This document shows, piece by piece, positions 8,398 through 17,258 of a stretch of 64,000 bases of DNA; the stretch's first letter is position 1, and each line of letters starts with the position of its first letter. Source of the stretch: Alistipes senegalensis (GTDB lineage: Bacteria > Pseudomonadota > Gammaproteobacteria > Burkholderiales > Burkholderiaceae_D); NCBI GenBank assembly GCA_023664945.1, contig JAMPER010000001.1:939373-1003372 (forward strand), written 5' to 3'. Below the pieces are notes generated by a model. That model saw only the letters and a list, made by a program, of their open reading frames with translations. It was not told the DNA's origin and made no database searches. The position numbers and the translations under genes are program-made.

Positions 8398-9752
8398 AGA
8401 CGCTCCAGCGCCTCATCTATCCTTTCCACAGCAACAATGTCCATTCCCTCCATTTTCTGCCTGGGCATATTGGCTTTGGGAATAATAGCAATCGAAAACC
8501 CCAGCTTGACTGCTTCACGCAAACGCTCCTGCCCTCTCGGAGCCGGACGAATTTCACCGGCCAGTCCTACCTCGCCAAAAACCACCAGCCCGCGCGGCAA
8601 GGGACGATTGCGCAGGGAAGAATAAATAGCCATCAAAACAGCCAGATCAGCTGCCGGCTCTGAAATCCTGACGCCGCCAACCGCATTGATAAAAACATCC
8701 TGATCATAAGCCGCAATGCCTGCATGGCGATGCAGCACCGCCAGAAGCATCGCCAGCCTGTTATGCTCCAGTCCCACAGAAAGGCGCCGTGCATTGGGAA
8801 GCGGAGAAGCATCCACCAGCGCCTGTATTTCAACCAGAAGAGGACGCATTCCTTCCTGCGTTACCATAACGCAGGCGCCAGGTACCTGCTTTTCATGGTG
8901 TGAAAGAAAAAGCGCCGAAGGATTGGAAACCCCTTTCAACCCGGTTTCTGTCATGGCAAAAACGCCCATCTCGTTTACCGCGCCAAAACGGTTCTTGAAC
9001 GCACGAACCAGGCGAAAGCTGGAATGTGCATCCCCCTCAAAATAAAGCACCGTATCAACAATATGCTCCAGCACGCGAGGTCCCGCCAGCGCGCCTTCCT
9101 TGGTCACATGCCCGACAAGAATAATACCGATGCCGGTTTGTTTGGCCATGCGCGTCAGCTGCGCGGCTGTCTCCCGTACCTGCGCCACAGAACCAGGCGC
9201 AGAAGACAGCGCTTCGGAATACAGCGTTTGAATAGAGTCAATAACAGCAATATCCGGCTTCTGTTCGGCAAGCGTGGCAAGAATCTTTTCCAGCTGGATC
9301 TCTGCCTGAAGTTGCAAGTCCCGAGTGGGAAGAGAAAGCCGCCGGGCGCGAATTGCAATCTGCGCGCCAGATTCCTCGCCGCTCACATAAAGCACCCGGT
9401 GCAGTTTTGCCAGATTGGCTAATGCCTGCAAAAGCAGCGTGGATTTGCCAATTCCCGGATCGCCGCCAATCAAAACCACTCCGCCCGGCACCAGGCCACC
9501 GCCGAGCACACGGTCAAATTCGCTGATACCGGTCACAATACGGGGTACATCAACGGCCTCAATTTCAGCCAGATTCTGCACTGGAGCAGCTTCAGCCAGT
9601 CCCCTGTATTGCCCGGAAAAACGGCTGGCACTTTTTTCGGCAACCGTTTCAACCAGGGTATTCCACTGTCCGCAAGAAGGACACTTCCCCGCCCATTTAC
9701 TGCTGACGCCGCCACACTCCGTACAGGTAAAAACCGTCCTGGCTTTTGCCAT
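8382..9752 (-). CDS. radA: DNA repair protein RadA
   Basis: This 456-residue branch-migration ATPase is a RecA-like protein active in recombinational repair. In order it has a C4 zinc finger (CTECGGVSSKWAGKCPSCG, residues about 9-27), a Walker A box GGDPGIGKST, the RadA-specific KNRFGA motif and a Lon-like C-terminal domain with the SVGLEHNRLAMLLAVL helix. The ATG at 9752 overlaps the alr stop codon as TGATG, so alr and radA are translationally coupled; an upstream in-frame start inside alr is unlikely. The 3' end overlaps hpnE on the other strand. Confidence 0.96.
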   Translation of the reverse strand: MAKARTVFTCTECGGVSSKWAGKCPSCGQWNTLVETVAEKSASRFSGQYRGLAEAAPVQNLAEIEAVDVPRIVTGISEFDRVLGGGLVPGGVVLIGGDPGIGKSTLLLQALANLAKLHRVLYVSGEESGAQIAIRARRLSLPTRDLQLQAEIQLEKILATLAEQKPDIAVIDSIQTLYSEALSSAPGSVAQVRETAAQLTRMAKQTGIGIILVGHVTKEGALAGPRVLEHIVDTVLYFEGDAHSSFRLVRAFKNRFGAVNEMGVFAMTETGLKGVSNPSALFLSHHEKQVPGACVMVTQEGMRPLLVEIQALVDASPLPNARRLSVGLEHNRLAMLLAVLHRHAGIAAYDQDVFINAVGGVRISEPAADLAVLMAIYSSLRNRPLPRGLVVFGEVGLAGEIRPAPRGQERLREAVKLGFSIAIIPKANMPRQKMEGMDIVAVERIDEALERLHELA

Positions 9753-10828
9753 CAGCGCTCCACAATCCGGGGACGCTTTGAAAGCGCGCACATCAGTTCA
9801 TAGCCCAGTGTTCCAGCCGCTTCGGCCACTTCATCAATCGGCAGCCCTTCTCCCCAAAGGACAATCTCGCTACCATAATGGGCATCTGGAATCGGTGTCA
9901 GGTCAACCGTCATCATATCCATGGAAACCCGCCCGACAAGGCGTGTTTTGATACCGTCCACCAGAATAGGTGTGCCTTCCGGCGCTGTTCGCGGATAACC
10001 ATCGGCATAACCGCAAGCCACCACGCCAATCCGCATGGGATGAGGGGCAACAAATCGGCTGCCGTAACCAATAGCCTCCCCTTCAGCAATATCCAGTATC
10101 TGGATCAGCTCGCTGGTCAGTGTCATGGCCGGTTTCAGGCCAAAATCCTCTGCGGTCTTGCCGCCAGGCGTACCGCCGTACAGCATAATACCGGGCCTAA
10201 CCCAATGGGAAAAAACCTCCGGATGCAACAGAATCGTGGCGGAATTGGAAAGATTGCGCAAAGCATCAATCTCTTTTGCACCCGCTTCGAAACGACGCAT
10301 CTGTTCAGCAACATCCAGTCTGGGATGCCCGCGTTCTTCGGCATTGGCCATATGCGTCATGAGTGAAACAGACTGAACCGATGGCAGCGCTTTTATTCGC
10401 TCATAAGCCGAGCGGTATTCTTCCGGCTTAAACCCCAGACGGTTCATGCCGGTATTCATTTTAAGATGCACCTTCAGCCTGGGAGCACCCACCTTGCTTT
10501 CCAGCATAGCAATCTGCTCTTTCGAATGGACAACAAATTCCAGATCATAATGGGCAATAACCGGAAGCTCATTTTCGCTGAAAAACCCTTCCAGCAGCAA
10601 AATCGGCTTTTTGTACCCCAGGTCGCGCAAATAAACAGCTGCCTCAATCTCCGCCAATGCATAACCATCTGCATCAACAAAAGCCCTTGCGCAGCACTCC
10701 AGTCCATGTCCGTACCCGTTTGCCTTGACCACGGCCCAGACACGGGAACGCGGAACCAGCGAACGGGCAAGCGAAAGATTATGCTGCATGGCAGCCACAT
10801 CAATATAGGCAACAAGTGGTCTGGACAT
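9752..10828 (-). CDS. alr: alanine racemase
   Basis: This 358-residue fold-type III PLP enzyme interconverts L- and D-alanine for peptidoglycan. The PLP lysine is in AVVKANGYGHG near residue 33, and the second catalytic tyrosine is in the C-terminal barrel/beta region with MLYGGTPGG and VACGYADGYPR nearby. I placed the start at the ATG 10828 (MSRPLVAYIDVAAM, the usual Alr start) and not at an in-frame TTG seven codons earlier. It is followed by radA with a one-base overlap and is divergent from lplT, an arrangement common in betaproteobacteria. Confidence 0.96.
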   Translation of the reverse strand: MSRPLVAYIDVAAMQHNLSLARSLVPRSRVWAVVKANGYGHGLECCARAFVDADGYALAEIEAAVYLRDLGYKKPILLLEGFFSENELPVIAHYDLEFVVHSKEQIAMLESKVGAPRLKVHLKMNTGMNRLGFKPEEYRSAYERIKALPSVQSVSLMTHMANAEERGHPRLDVAEQMRRFEAGAKEIDALRNLSNSATILLHPEVFSHWVRPGIMLYGGTPGGKTAEDFGLKPAMTLTSELIQILDIAEGEAIGYGSRFVAPHPMRIGVVACGYADGYPRTAPEGTPILVDGIKTRLVGRVSMDMMTVDLTPIPDAHYGSEIVLWGEGLPIDEVAEAAGTLGYELMCALSKRPRIVER

Positions 10829-10991
10829 AATAAGGATTTTCCTGGGCAAACAAACCTGGTTACGGGCAGGAGAAGGAAGGCATTTTACTCCAGCCTCTGA
10901 AATAAATCTTCATTCCTTCGTGGAGAAAATTCGGCTTTGATACTCTTTCATGTTATAAACTATCACCACGTTACAGACCTTCCCCAACATC

Positions 10992-12242
10992 ATGAAACGC
11001 GGTTTTTATACCATTTTAGCAGCAGAGTTCTTTTCTTCCCTTGCAGATAATGCCCTACTGTTTGTTGCCATTTCCCTGCTGGTTGCAAGAAAAGCGCCTG
11101 GCTGGATGACCCCTATGCTCAAGCAGGTATTCGTCATCTCCTATATCGGACTGGCTGCTTTTGTCGGCGCTTTTGCCGATGCTTTTCCCAAAGGCCGCGT
11201 CATGTTCATAGCAAATTCCATCAAAATTGCAGGCTGCATGCTGATTTTTCTGGGCGTCCATCCTCTTTTTGCCTATTCTGTCGTTGGATTTGGCGCAGCA
11301 TCCTATTCCCCCGCAAAATACGGCATACTGACCGAACTTCTCCCCGCAGAAAAACTGGTCATGGCCAACGGCTGGATAGAAGGATTGACAGTAACGTCCA
11401 TCATTCTGGGTACCGTGATGGGTGGCGCACTGATCAACGCAGGCGTATCTGCCTGGCTGTTAAATCATATCTTCCCGTTTTTTGATTCTCCCCACAAAGC
11501 CTCGCTGGCTATCGTCTTTACCATTTATGCCTTGGCTGCCGCCTTCAACCTGCGCATACCGGATACCGGCGCGCGTTACGAAAAACAGCCGACCAATCCC
11601 ATCTTGCTGATCAAGAGCTTCTCCCGCAGCTTGACTACCCTCTGGAAAGACAAATTGGGACAAATCTCCCTGGCAATCACCACACTCTTCTGGGGAGCTG
11701 GTGCCACATTGCAATTCATCGTGCTGAAATGGGCTGAAGAAGCCCTGGATCTTCCATTGGACAAAGCTGCTTTCCTGCAAGGTGTCTGCGCTATCGGAAT
11801 TACGATGGGTGCTGTTGGCGCCGCCCGGTTTATTCCCCTGCGAAAATCGCTTGGCGTTATGTGGATTGGTATTGCAATGGGATTTGTCGTCATGATTATG
11901 ACTATGGTTCGCTCGCTCTGGTTTGCCTATCCCCTCTTAATCCTTATTGGTATACTGGCCGGCTTCTTTGTTGTGCCAATGAACGCGCTTTTACAGCACC
12001 GCGGGCATGTGCTGCTATCGGCCGGCCATTCGATTGCCGTACAGAATTTCAATGAAAATATTTCCATCATCACTATGCTGATGATGTACGGCCTCATGAT
12101 CATGCTGGATCTGAATGTTCATACCATCATCGTTATCTTCGGCCTTTTTGTAGCCGCCATGACCTTCCTGTTCATGCGCTGGCATGCAGCCAACCAGAAA
12201 ATACAGGATTCGCTTCATTTGATTGGTGAGGAAAAACATTAA
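10992..12242 (+). CDS. lplT: lysophospholipid transporter LplT (MFS)
   Basis: This 416-residue major facilitator protein has about twelve membrane helices. LplT flips lysophospholipids across the inner membrane so that they can be re-acylated. The N-terminus MKRGFYTILAAEFFSSLADNA and the loop FADAFPKGRVM are typical of LplT; the family often sits beside the acyltransferase gene aas, which is not seen here. The gene is divergent from alr across a 163-bp gap that contains a TTGATA box and a TATAAA box near 10937-10960; their spacing is poor, so the promoter is not certain. A TonB-like gene follows on the same strand after 24 bp. Confidence 0.9.
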   Translation: MKRGFYTILAAEFFSSLADNALLFVAISLLVARKAPGWMTPMLKQVFVISYIGLAAFVGAFADAFPKGRVMFIANSIKIAGCMLIFLGVHPLFAYSVVGFGAASYSPAKYGILTELLPAEKLVMANGWIEGLTVTSIILGTVMGGALINAGVSAWLLNHIFPFFDSPHKASLAIVFTIYALAAAFNLRIPDTGARYEKQPTNPILLIKSFSRSLTTLWKDKLGQISLAITTLFWGAGATLQFIVLKWAEEALDLPLDKAAFLQGVCAIGITMGAVGAARFIPLRKSLGVMWIGIAMGFVVMIMTMVRSLWFAYPLLILIGILAGFFVVPMNALLQHRGHVLLSAGHSIAVQNFNENISIITMLMMYGLMIMLDLNVHTIIVIFGLFVAAMTFLFMRWHAANQKIQDSLHLIGEEKH

Positions 12243-12266
12243 GACTGGCAGCATGCACAGGAAATC

Positions 12267-12971
12267 ATGCGCCCTCTTCAATCAACGCAGACAGTCCGCT
12301 TTTCCTGGCCTATATTGTTTTGTGTACTGTTTATCCACGCCATACTGCTGGCCTGGTTGTCCAAAAGACAAGCACCGTCTCCGCCAGGCGCTACCCTCCC
12401 TATCATTGGCGTCCTGATCTCTCCGCCTTCCACAATAGGCAATAGCTCCACCGGCAGCGGATCGCCAGTAACAATGCCTGCCCAAACACCTGGAAAAAGC
12501 AGACAGCAATCCCGGCAGAAACACCGGAACCAACCATCCGCTTTCCGGCCTTCATCGAAACAACAGGCTGACTCTCAACCAGAAAACAAGCCGGCAACAG
12601 GAACATATAACAATGCCTTCCCTGATATTGCCGGGAAAAATGATGGAACCGGAAAAACCCAAGGATACGGTATAGGAAACGGCGCCTTTTTTTCACCCCG
12701 AATCGATGCGGCCTTTGCCAATAACCCCAAACCGCCCTATCCCGCTGCTTCCCGCCGTATGGGCGAAGAAGGCATGGTCATTCTCGCAGTTCATATCCTG
12801 GCAACAGGCCAGGTAGATAACATACATCTGAAAAAATCCAGCGGCTATTCCCGCCTGGATAATGCCGCTATTGCCACCGTCAAAAAATGGCGCTACATTC
12901 CTGCCAGACAAGGCAATACCACCATTCCTTTCTGGCATATTCAGGCCGTACGCTTTTCACTGACAGACTAA
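12267..12971 (+). CDS. TonB-family energy transducer
   Basis: This 234-residue protein is a short cytoplasmic tail, one membrane helix (about residues 13-31, ILFCVLFIHAILLAWL), a periplasmic linker rich in Pro, Gln, Ser and Lys, and a C-terminal TonB domain (about 145-234) with YPAASRRMGEEGMVILAV and the conserved WRYIPAR strand. It transmits proton-motive energy from ExbB-ExbD to outer-membrane TonB-dependent receptors. exbB and exbD homologues follow on the same strand, so the three form a complete transducer set. No receptor gene is in the window, so the substrate is unknown. AGGAA sits a few bases before the ATG. Confidence 0.87.
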   Translation: MRPLQSTQTVRFSWPILFCVLFIHAILLAWLSKRQAPSPPGATLPIIGVLISPPSTIGNSSTGSGSPVTMPAQTPGKSRQQSRQKHRNQPSAFRPSSKQQADSQPENKPATGTYNNAFPDIAGKNDGTGKTQGYGIGNGAFFSPRIDAAFANNPKPPYPAASRRMGEEGMVILAVHILATGQVDNIHLKKSSGYSRLDNAAIATVKKWRYIPARQGNTTIPFWHIQAVRFSLTD

Positions 12972-13073
12972 CTGCATCTCATGCAACAGGAAATCATCCA
13001 TACAAAATTACCGGAAATGCAAATGATCCTGTTATCATGAGCCAATTTTTATCTCTTACCTTTCACGGACAAG

Positions 13074-13772
13074 ATGGCTTTCCTTGCATTATGGCGTCAG
13101 GGAGACCTGCTGATTAAGTGCATTGCGGTCTTCCTTTTAGGTATGTCTGTGGCGTCCTGGTATTTAATTGCCACCCGTACCCTGAGAATCTTTCGTTTCC
13201 GACGAATGACAGCCGGAATTGCCCAGTTCTGGGCAGCCAGCAATCTGGAAGAGGGTTTTAACATCCTTTCCGGACAGGGAAAAAATAACCCCTTCCTGCA
13301 ACTGGCACTTGAAGCCAACCTGACAGTACAGCGCCATGCTTCCCGTGAAAACACACTAAAAAACAGGATTTCCCTGCCGGAACTGTTAACAGAAAGCCTG
13401 CGCGGCGTTATTGATGACCACACACTGTGCCTGCAAAGCGGCCTGTCCATCCTGGCATCCATCGGCTCCACTGCCCCCTTTGTCGGCCTGCTTGGAACAG
13501 TATGGGGAATTTATCATGCACTGACAGGCATCAGCGCATCCGGTCAGGCCAGCATTGACCAAATTGCAGGGCCGGTTGGCGAAGCGTTGATCATGACAGC
13601 ACTGGGCCTGGCCGTAGCTATTCCGGCTGTGCTGGGCTACAACACCCTGGTGCGAAGCAATCGCCATGCCATTGGATGGATGAACCGTTTTGCCAGGCAA
13701 CTGCATGCCTATTTTCTGATTGGTACGCCATCCGGACAAACCGGAACCATACCGTTTGAGGAAAAAACATAA
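13074..13772 (+). CDS. exbB: ExbB/TolQ-type proton channel subunit
   Basis: This 232-residue inner-membrane protein of the MotA/TolQ/ExbB family forms the proton channel with ExbD. The first helix is near residues 10-32; the two family helices lie in the C-terminal half, with SIGSTAPFVGLLGTVWGIYH and the conserved GEALIMTALGLAVAIPAVLGYN. ATG at 13074 follows a weak GGACAAG site. It lies between the TonB-like gene (102-bp gap) and exbD (1-bp gap). TolQ is the alternative name, but tolR, tolA, tolB and pal are absent and a TonB-type gene is adjacent, so ExbB is preferred. Confidence 0.88.
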   Translation: MAFLALWRQGDLLIKCIAVFLLGMSVASWYLIATRTLRIFRFRRMTAGIAQFWAASNLEEGFNILSGQGKNNPFLQLALEANLTVQRHASRENTLKNRISLPELLTESLRGVIDDHTLCLQSGLSILASIGSTAPFVGLLGTVWGIYHALTGISASGQASIDQIAGPVGEALIMTALGLAVAIPAVLGYNTLVRSNRHAIGWMNRFARQLHAYFLIGTPSGQTGTIPFEEKT

Positions 13773-13773
13773 A

Positions 13774-14187
13774 ATGGCATTTGGTTACCGCCCCCCGGAA
13801 AATCACGATGAAGTCCTCAGCGAAATCAACGTGACCCCGTTTGTGGATGTCATGCTGGTTCTCCTCATTATCCTTATCCTTGCCGTACCGGTTATCTCCC
13901 ACACTGTCAAACTTGACTTACCCCAAGCACAAACCCTGCCAGACAAGGATGCAACCAATGCGATAACCATTGCCATTACCCGGGACGGAACACTTTTCTG
14001 GGAAGAAGAAATGCTGGGAGAAAAAGTGCTGGAAAAACGCTTACAGTCCCTTGCACAACAGGATGCACAACCTGAAATACGCATTCGTGGCGACAGGCAG
14101 GCAGAGTATGGTCATATTGTCCGCGTCATGGCAACAGCCCAACGTGCAGGCATCCGGAAAGTAGGATTCATGACCCAACCCGACTGA
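13774..14187 (+). CDS. exbD: ExbD/TolR-type energy transducer subunit
   Basis: This 137-residue protein has one N-terminal membrane helix with the channel aspartate in INVTPFVDVMLVLLIILILA (Asp near residue 25), followed by a small periplasmic domain ending EIRIRGDRQAEYGHIVRVMA. The family works with ExbB to couple proton flow to TonB. I chose the ATG at 13774, one base after the exbB stop, over a longer frame that begins inside exbB. It converges on the udg gene with a 16-bp gap and I see no hairpin between them. Confidence 0.9.
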   Translation: MAFGYRPPENHDEVLSEINVTPFVDVMLVLLIILILAVPVISHTVKLDLPQAQTLPDKDATNAITIAITRDGTLFWEEEMLGEKVLEKRLQSLAQQDAQPEIRIRGDRQAEYGHIVRVMATAQRAGIRKVGFMTQPD

Positions 14188-14203
14188 ACGGCATATGCCA
14201 TCT

Positions 14204-14998
14204 TCAAACAGATTCGGCGGCCTGTGCGGCAAGGCACAGGTCTGCCCAAGCCTGTTTCTTTGCCATCGGCGTCCTTAGCAAATAGGCAGGATGATAGGTA
14301 ACAATCAGAGGAACGGCGGTTTCCCCAATATCCAGACGATGAGTTTTTCCCCGCATGGCTGACATCGTGACTTCACGATGGGTATTGAGCAAGCCAACGG
14401 CAGCTGTCTTGCCCAAAGCCACAATCACCTTTGGCCGGATCTGCCCAATCTGCCAGTGAAGATAGGGCATACAGGCTGCCGCCTCTTCTTCCGTCGGTTG
14501 CCGATCTTTTTTTCGTTCATCACTGGCACGGCATTTAACAATATTGGCAATATACGCATTATCCCCCCGCCTGATACCAAGCGATGCCATCATATTGTCC
14601 AGCAACATGCCTGAACGCCCTACAAAAGGTTCTCCCTGCTGATCTTCATGATACCCTGGCCCCTCGCCGACAAACAGCCAGTCTGCATGGATATCCCCCA
14701 CTCCGGGAACCGTACGGGTACGCGTTTTGCACAAACCACACCGTGTACAATCCCGGATAGTCTCAACCAGCTCTTCCCAACTGGAAAAATTGTCTGGCTT
14801 CTTGTCTGCCGAAGCAGGAAGAACGGAAAACGCGGCTGGTTCGGAAGGCAAAGCAACAGACACCCCCTGTACAGGCTGTGCGATATCCTCCGTCCTTTCT
14901 ATTGCCTCTTTTTCAGACAGCACTTTCTCACGCAGCCGCCATTCTGGCCCCAACCCCATTTCTTCAAACAGCCGCGCCCGATCTCGCAGGAAACTCAC
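14204..14998 (-). CDS. family 4 uracil-DNA glycosylase (Fe-S)
   Basis: This 264-residue enzyme would remove uracil from DNA. The catalytic core starts near residue 75 with the cysteine pair CTRCGLC, the motif FVGEGPGYHEDQQGEPFVGR, and later NIVKCR and a further Cys in AACMPYL; together these are the four ligands of the 4Fe-4S cluster of family 4 UDGs. The conserved histidine lies in VTYHPAYLL. The first 70 residues are a variable extension, as in phage SPO1 polymerase-related proteins. The start is a GTG at 14998 that overlaps the rimI stop as GTGA. It is the last gene of a tsaB-rimI-udg operon. Confidence 0.92.
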   Translation of the reverse strand: MSFLRDRARLFEEMGLGPEWRLREKVLSEKEAIERTEDIAQPVQGVSVALPSEPAAFSVLPASADKKPDNFSSWEELVETIRDCTRCGLCKTRTRTVPGVGDIHADWLFVGEGPGYHEDQQGEPFVGRSGMLLDNMMASLGIRRGDNAYIANIVKCRASDERKKDRQPTEEEAAACMPYLHWQIGQIRPKVIVALGKTAAVGLLNTHREVTMSAMRGKTHRLDIGETAVPLIVTYHPAYLLRTPMAKKQAWADLCLAAQAAESV

Positions 14999-15486
14999 AA
15001 CATTACCCTCATTACAATAGCATCTTCCCGGGTGCCATCCATATTCCGGTAATAGTTCTTTCGAATGCCAATTTGCTGAAACCCGTACTTCCTGTACATG
15101 CCCAGCGGCCCGGTATTGGATGGTCTTACTTCTAAAAGCATGGAAACCATACCATGCGCACGCGCTGTTAACATGGCACGATCCATGAGCATGCGGCCAT
15201 ATCCCATTCCATGCAAGGCAGCTTTTAACCCGATCGTCAAAAGATGTGCCTCGTCAATTGAGGTCATCAGAATAAAATAGCCGGCAATACGACCGGTTTG
15301 CTCCTCACACATTACCCAGCAGTTATATCCGCAATCCACTGACGTAATAAAACCGGCTTGTGACCAGGGAGAAGGAAAAACAGCCGTTTCAATAACGTGA
15401 ATCTCACCGGCATCCTCTCTGCGCATCTGCCTGAAAAACATGGGAATGCCCAGCACCATACCACCGCCCGCCATCTCCCTGCTCAT
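14995..15486 (-). CDS. rimI: ribosomal protein S18-alanine N-acetyltransferase
   Basis: This 163-residue GNAT acetyltransferase has the acetyl-CoA loop in GMGYGRMLMDRAM and the RimI-typical ends LLEVRPSNTGPLGMYRKYGF and DAIVMR. RimI acetylates the N-terminus of ribosomal protein S18. The gene overlaps tsaB upstream (ATGA, 4 bp) and udg downstream (GTGA, 4 bp), so all three are likely translated in concert. A start a few codons downstream (M10 or M16) is possible, since the family core begins near residue 17. Confidence 0.92.
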   Translation of the reverse strand: MSREMAGGGMVLGIPMFFRQMRREDAGEIHVIETAVFPSPWSQAGFITSVDCGYNCWVMCEEQTGRIAGYFILMTSIDEAHLLTIGLKAALHGMGYGRMLMDRAMLTARAHGMVSMLLEVRPSNTGPLGMYRKYGFQQIGIRKNYYRNMDGTREDAIVMRVML

Positions 15487-16208
15487 ACTGGCAAACCGTT
15501 TCCCGGAACTGCCTCTTTTTCCGCTTTCATGGCACGCCGTTCCTCAGTCGTATAGGCAACCTTGTTTCGCAGGTAAAGCGGATGTGCGTCAAAAGCACTG
15601 ACCGTCTCTCCCCGGCGGTATGCAGATAACGCCAGAGCGGCAACAGCCGTACTGTCCGGCATAATCTCAGGATAAGTCGCTGCCACTGATAAACCGGCCA
15701 AAACATCTGCACAGGCAGTCAGTCCATTACCACAGGCTGCCGGCATACCGTGAGGAACAACGGTTTCAGGGCCGGTAATACAAGGTTCGGTTACCGTACG
15801 CCACAAACCGTTCTCATATCGGTACTGCGCCAAATACACTTCTCCCATACGGGCATCCATCAGGGCAAGCACATCTGTCGCCTTGTTTTCCATACGACAA
15901 CTTTCAGCCATGGCAGCCAGGCTGACAACCGGGACAAGCGGCAAATCCGCACCAAATGCCAAGCCCTGCGCAATACCACATGCTGTTCTGACACCCGTAA
16001 AAGAACCAGGACCGCAACCGAAAGCAATAGCGTCACAATCCGTCATGCTAACAGCAGCCTCGGCCAGCAACGCCTGAACCATCGGCAAAAGCGTCTGTGA
16101 ATGCGTTGCCACACCGGAACTGTAACGCGTACAAATCGCGCCCCCCTTTACTACAAGCGAGGCAGAAGCAAGATAAGAAGAAGTTTCAAATGCAATGATG
16201 GTAGGCAT
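15483..16208 (-). CDS. tsaB: tRNA threonylcarbamoyladenosine biosynthesis protein TsaB
   Basis: This 241-residue protein of the ASKHA fold lacks the metal-binding histidines of TsaD and acts as its partner in making t6A37 of ANN-decoding tRNAs. Visible hallmarks are AFETSSYLASASLV at the start, THSQTLLPMVQALL, and GCGPGSFTGVRTACGIAQGL near residue 65. It is the first gene of the tsaB-rimI-udg operon, and overlaps rimI by 4 bp. The ATG at 16208 is preceded by AGGT. Confidence 0.95.
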   Translation of the reverse strand: MPTIIAFETSSYLASASLVVKGGAICTRYSSGVATHSQTLLPMVQALLAEAAVSMTDCDAIAFGCGPGSFTGVRTACGIAQGLAFGADLPLVPVVSLAAMAESCRMENKATDVLALMDARMGEVYLAQYRYENGLWRTVTEPCITGPETVVPHGMPAACGNGLTACADVLAGLSVAATYPEIMPDSTAVAALALSAYRRGETVSAFDAHPLYLRNKVAYTTEERRAMKAEKEAVPGNGLPV

Positions 16209-16306
16209 ATACCTATTTTACCCTGCCAACAGCACCCAATGGCAAACAACCCGCCTGTAGCCAGATAAACGGGCATACCTCAACCAGCCCACCCTGCTTT
16301 ATCTAT

Positions 16307-16771
16307 TTATTCCGTAATCGGAAGCGTGTATCTTTTCTTGAAATTCCGCCAGCTTTCCTTTTTGCCGATTATAAGACGCGGGATTTCAGCACAGGGACAA
16401 CGATCCATCACCACCTGCAACCCGGCTGCCGATGCCAGCCTGGCTGCTTCTTCATTGATAATCCCTGCCTGCATCCACAACACTTTCGCACCAATAGCAA
16501 CAGCAGCTTCTGCAATAGGAAGAATATCTCCTGAAGGACGGAAACAATCCACCATATCCACCCTGACAGGAATATCCTGCAAAGTGGCATAACACCGCTC
16601 GCCAAGCACCTCATTGTAGCGCGGATTAACCGGGATAATGCGATATCCTTCCCCCTGCATGTAAGCCGGCACATAGTTTTTGGGCCCCGGGTTAGGGGAA
16701 CACCCCACCACAGCCACTGTCCGAACCGTCTTCAAAATCTCCCGAATGCCTGCATCGTTGTCAACAATCAT
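16307..16771 (-). CDS. CoA-binding domain protein (YccU-like), copy 1
   Basis: This 154-residue protein is a single Rossmann-type CoA-binding domain with TVAVVGCSPNPGPKNYVPAYM near residues 18-38, the VNPRY segment, VDMVDCFRP and the C-terminal VVMDRCPCAEIPRL. The family resembles the nucleotide-binding domain of succinyl-CoA synthetase alpha, but no enzymatic role is established. It is a close paralogue of the next gene upstream (16800-17219) and differs by a basic tail of about 15 residues (WRNFKKRYTLPITE). AAAGGA lies five bases before the ATG at 16771. Confidence 0.85.
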   Translation of the reverse strand: MIVDNDAGIREILKTVRTVAVVGCSPNPGPKNYVPAYMQGEGYRIIPVNPRYNEVLGERCYATLQDIPVRVDMVDCFRPSGDILPIAEAAVAIGAKVLWMQAGIINEEAARLASAAGLQVVMDRCPCAEIPRLIIGKKESWRNFKKRYTLPITE

Positions 16772-16799
16772 GGTATTCCTTTTCTTCTCATCGACCTGT

Positions 16800-17219
16800 T
16801 CAGCACTTTTCGCCCGGGAAAAGCCGTGGCACTTCCTTGCAGGGACAACGATTCATAACAACCTTAATACCTGCACCGGCAAGCCGGTCTGCCGCTTCCT
16901 TATTCTGGATACCCAACTGCATCCAGAATACCTCTGCGCCAATGGCAATTGCTTCCTCTGCAATAGCCGGGATATCCTCAGCAGGACGAAAACAGTCCAC
17001 CATATCCACCTTGACAGGAATCGCTGTCAGGTTAGGGTAACACTTTTGCCCCAGGACTTCCTCATACCCCGGATTGACCGGTATTACCGTATATCCCTGC
17101 CCCATCAGGAATTCCGGCACATAATTCTTGGCGCCCTCATGAGGGGAACACCCTACTGCGGCAATTGTTTTAACTGTACGGAATATTTCCCGAATAACCT
17201 CATCGTCTTCAATAATCAC
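16800..17219 (-). CDS. CoA-binding domain protein (YccU-like), copy 2
   Basis: This 139-residue protein matches its downstream neighbour position by position over almost its whole length: TIAAVGCSPHEGAKNYVPEF, VIPVNPGYEEVLGQKCY, VDMVDCFRP and VVMNRCPCKEVPRL. The pair arose by tandem duplication. The start is a GTG at 17219 with a strong GGAGG site (in GGAGGAAGG) just upstream; there is no better ATG. It lies 28 bp before copy 1 and 40 bp after gluQ on the same strand, so the three could be co-transcribed. The function is unknown. Confidence 0.84.
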   Translation of the reverse strand: MIIEDDEVIREIFRTVKTIAAVGCSPHEGAKNYVPEFLMGQGYTVIPVNPGYEEVLGQKCYPNLTAIPVKVDMVDCFRPAEDIPAIAEEAIAIGAEVFWMQLGIQNKEAADRLAGAGIKVVMNRCPCKEVPRLFPGEKC

Positions 17220-17258
17220 CCTTCCTCCGTATGCAGAAAAATGCCAACAACAAACCCG

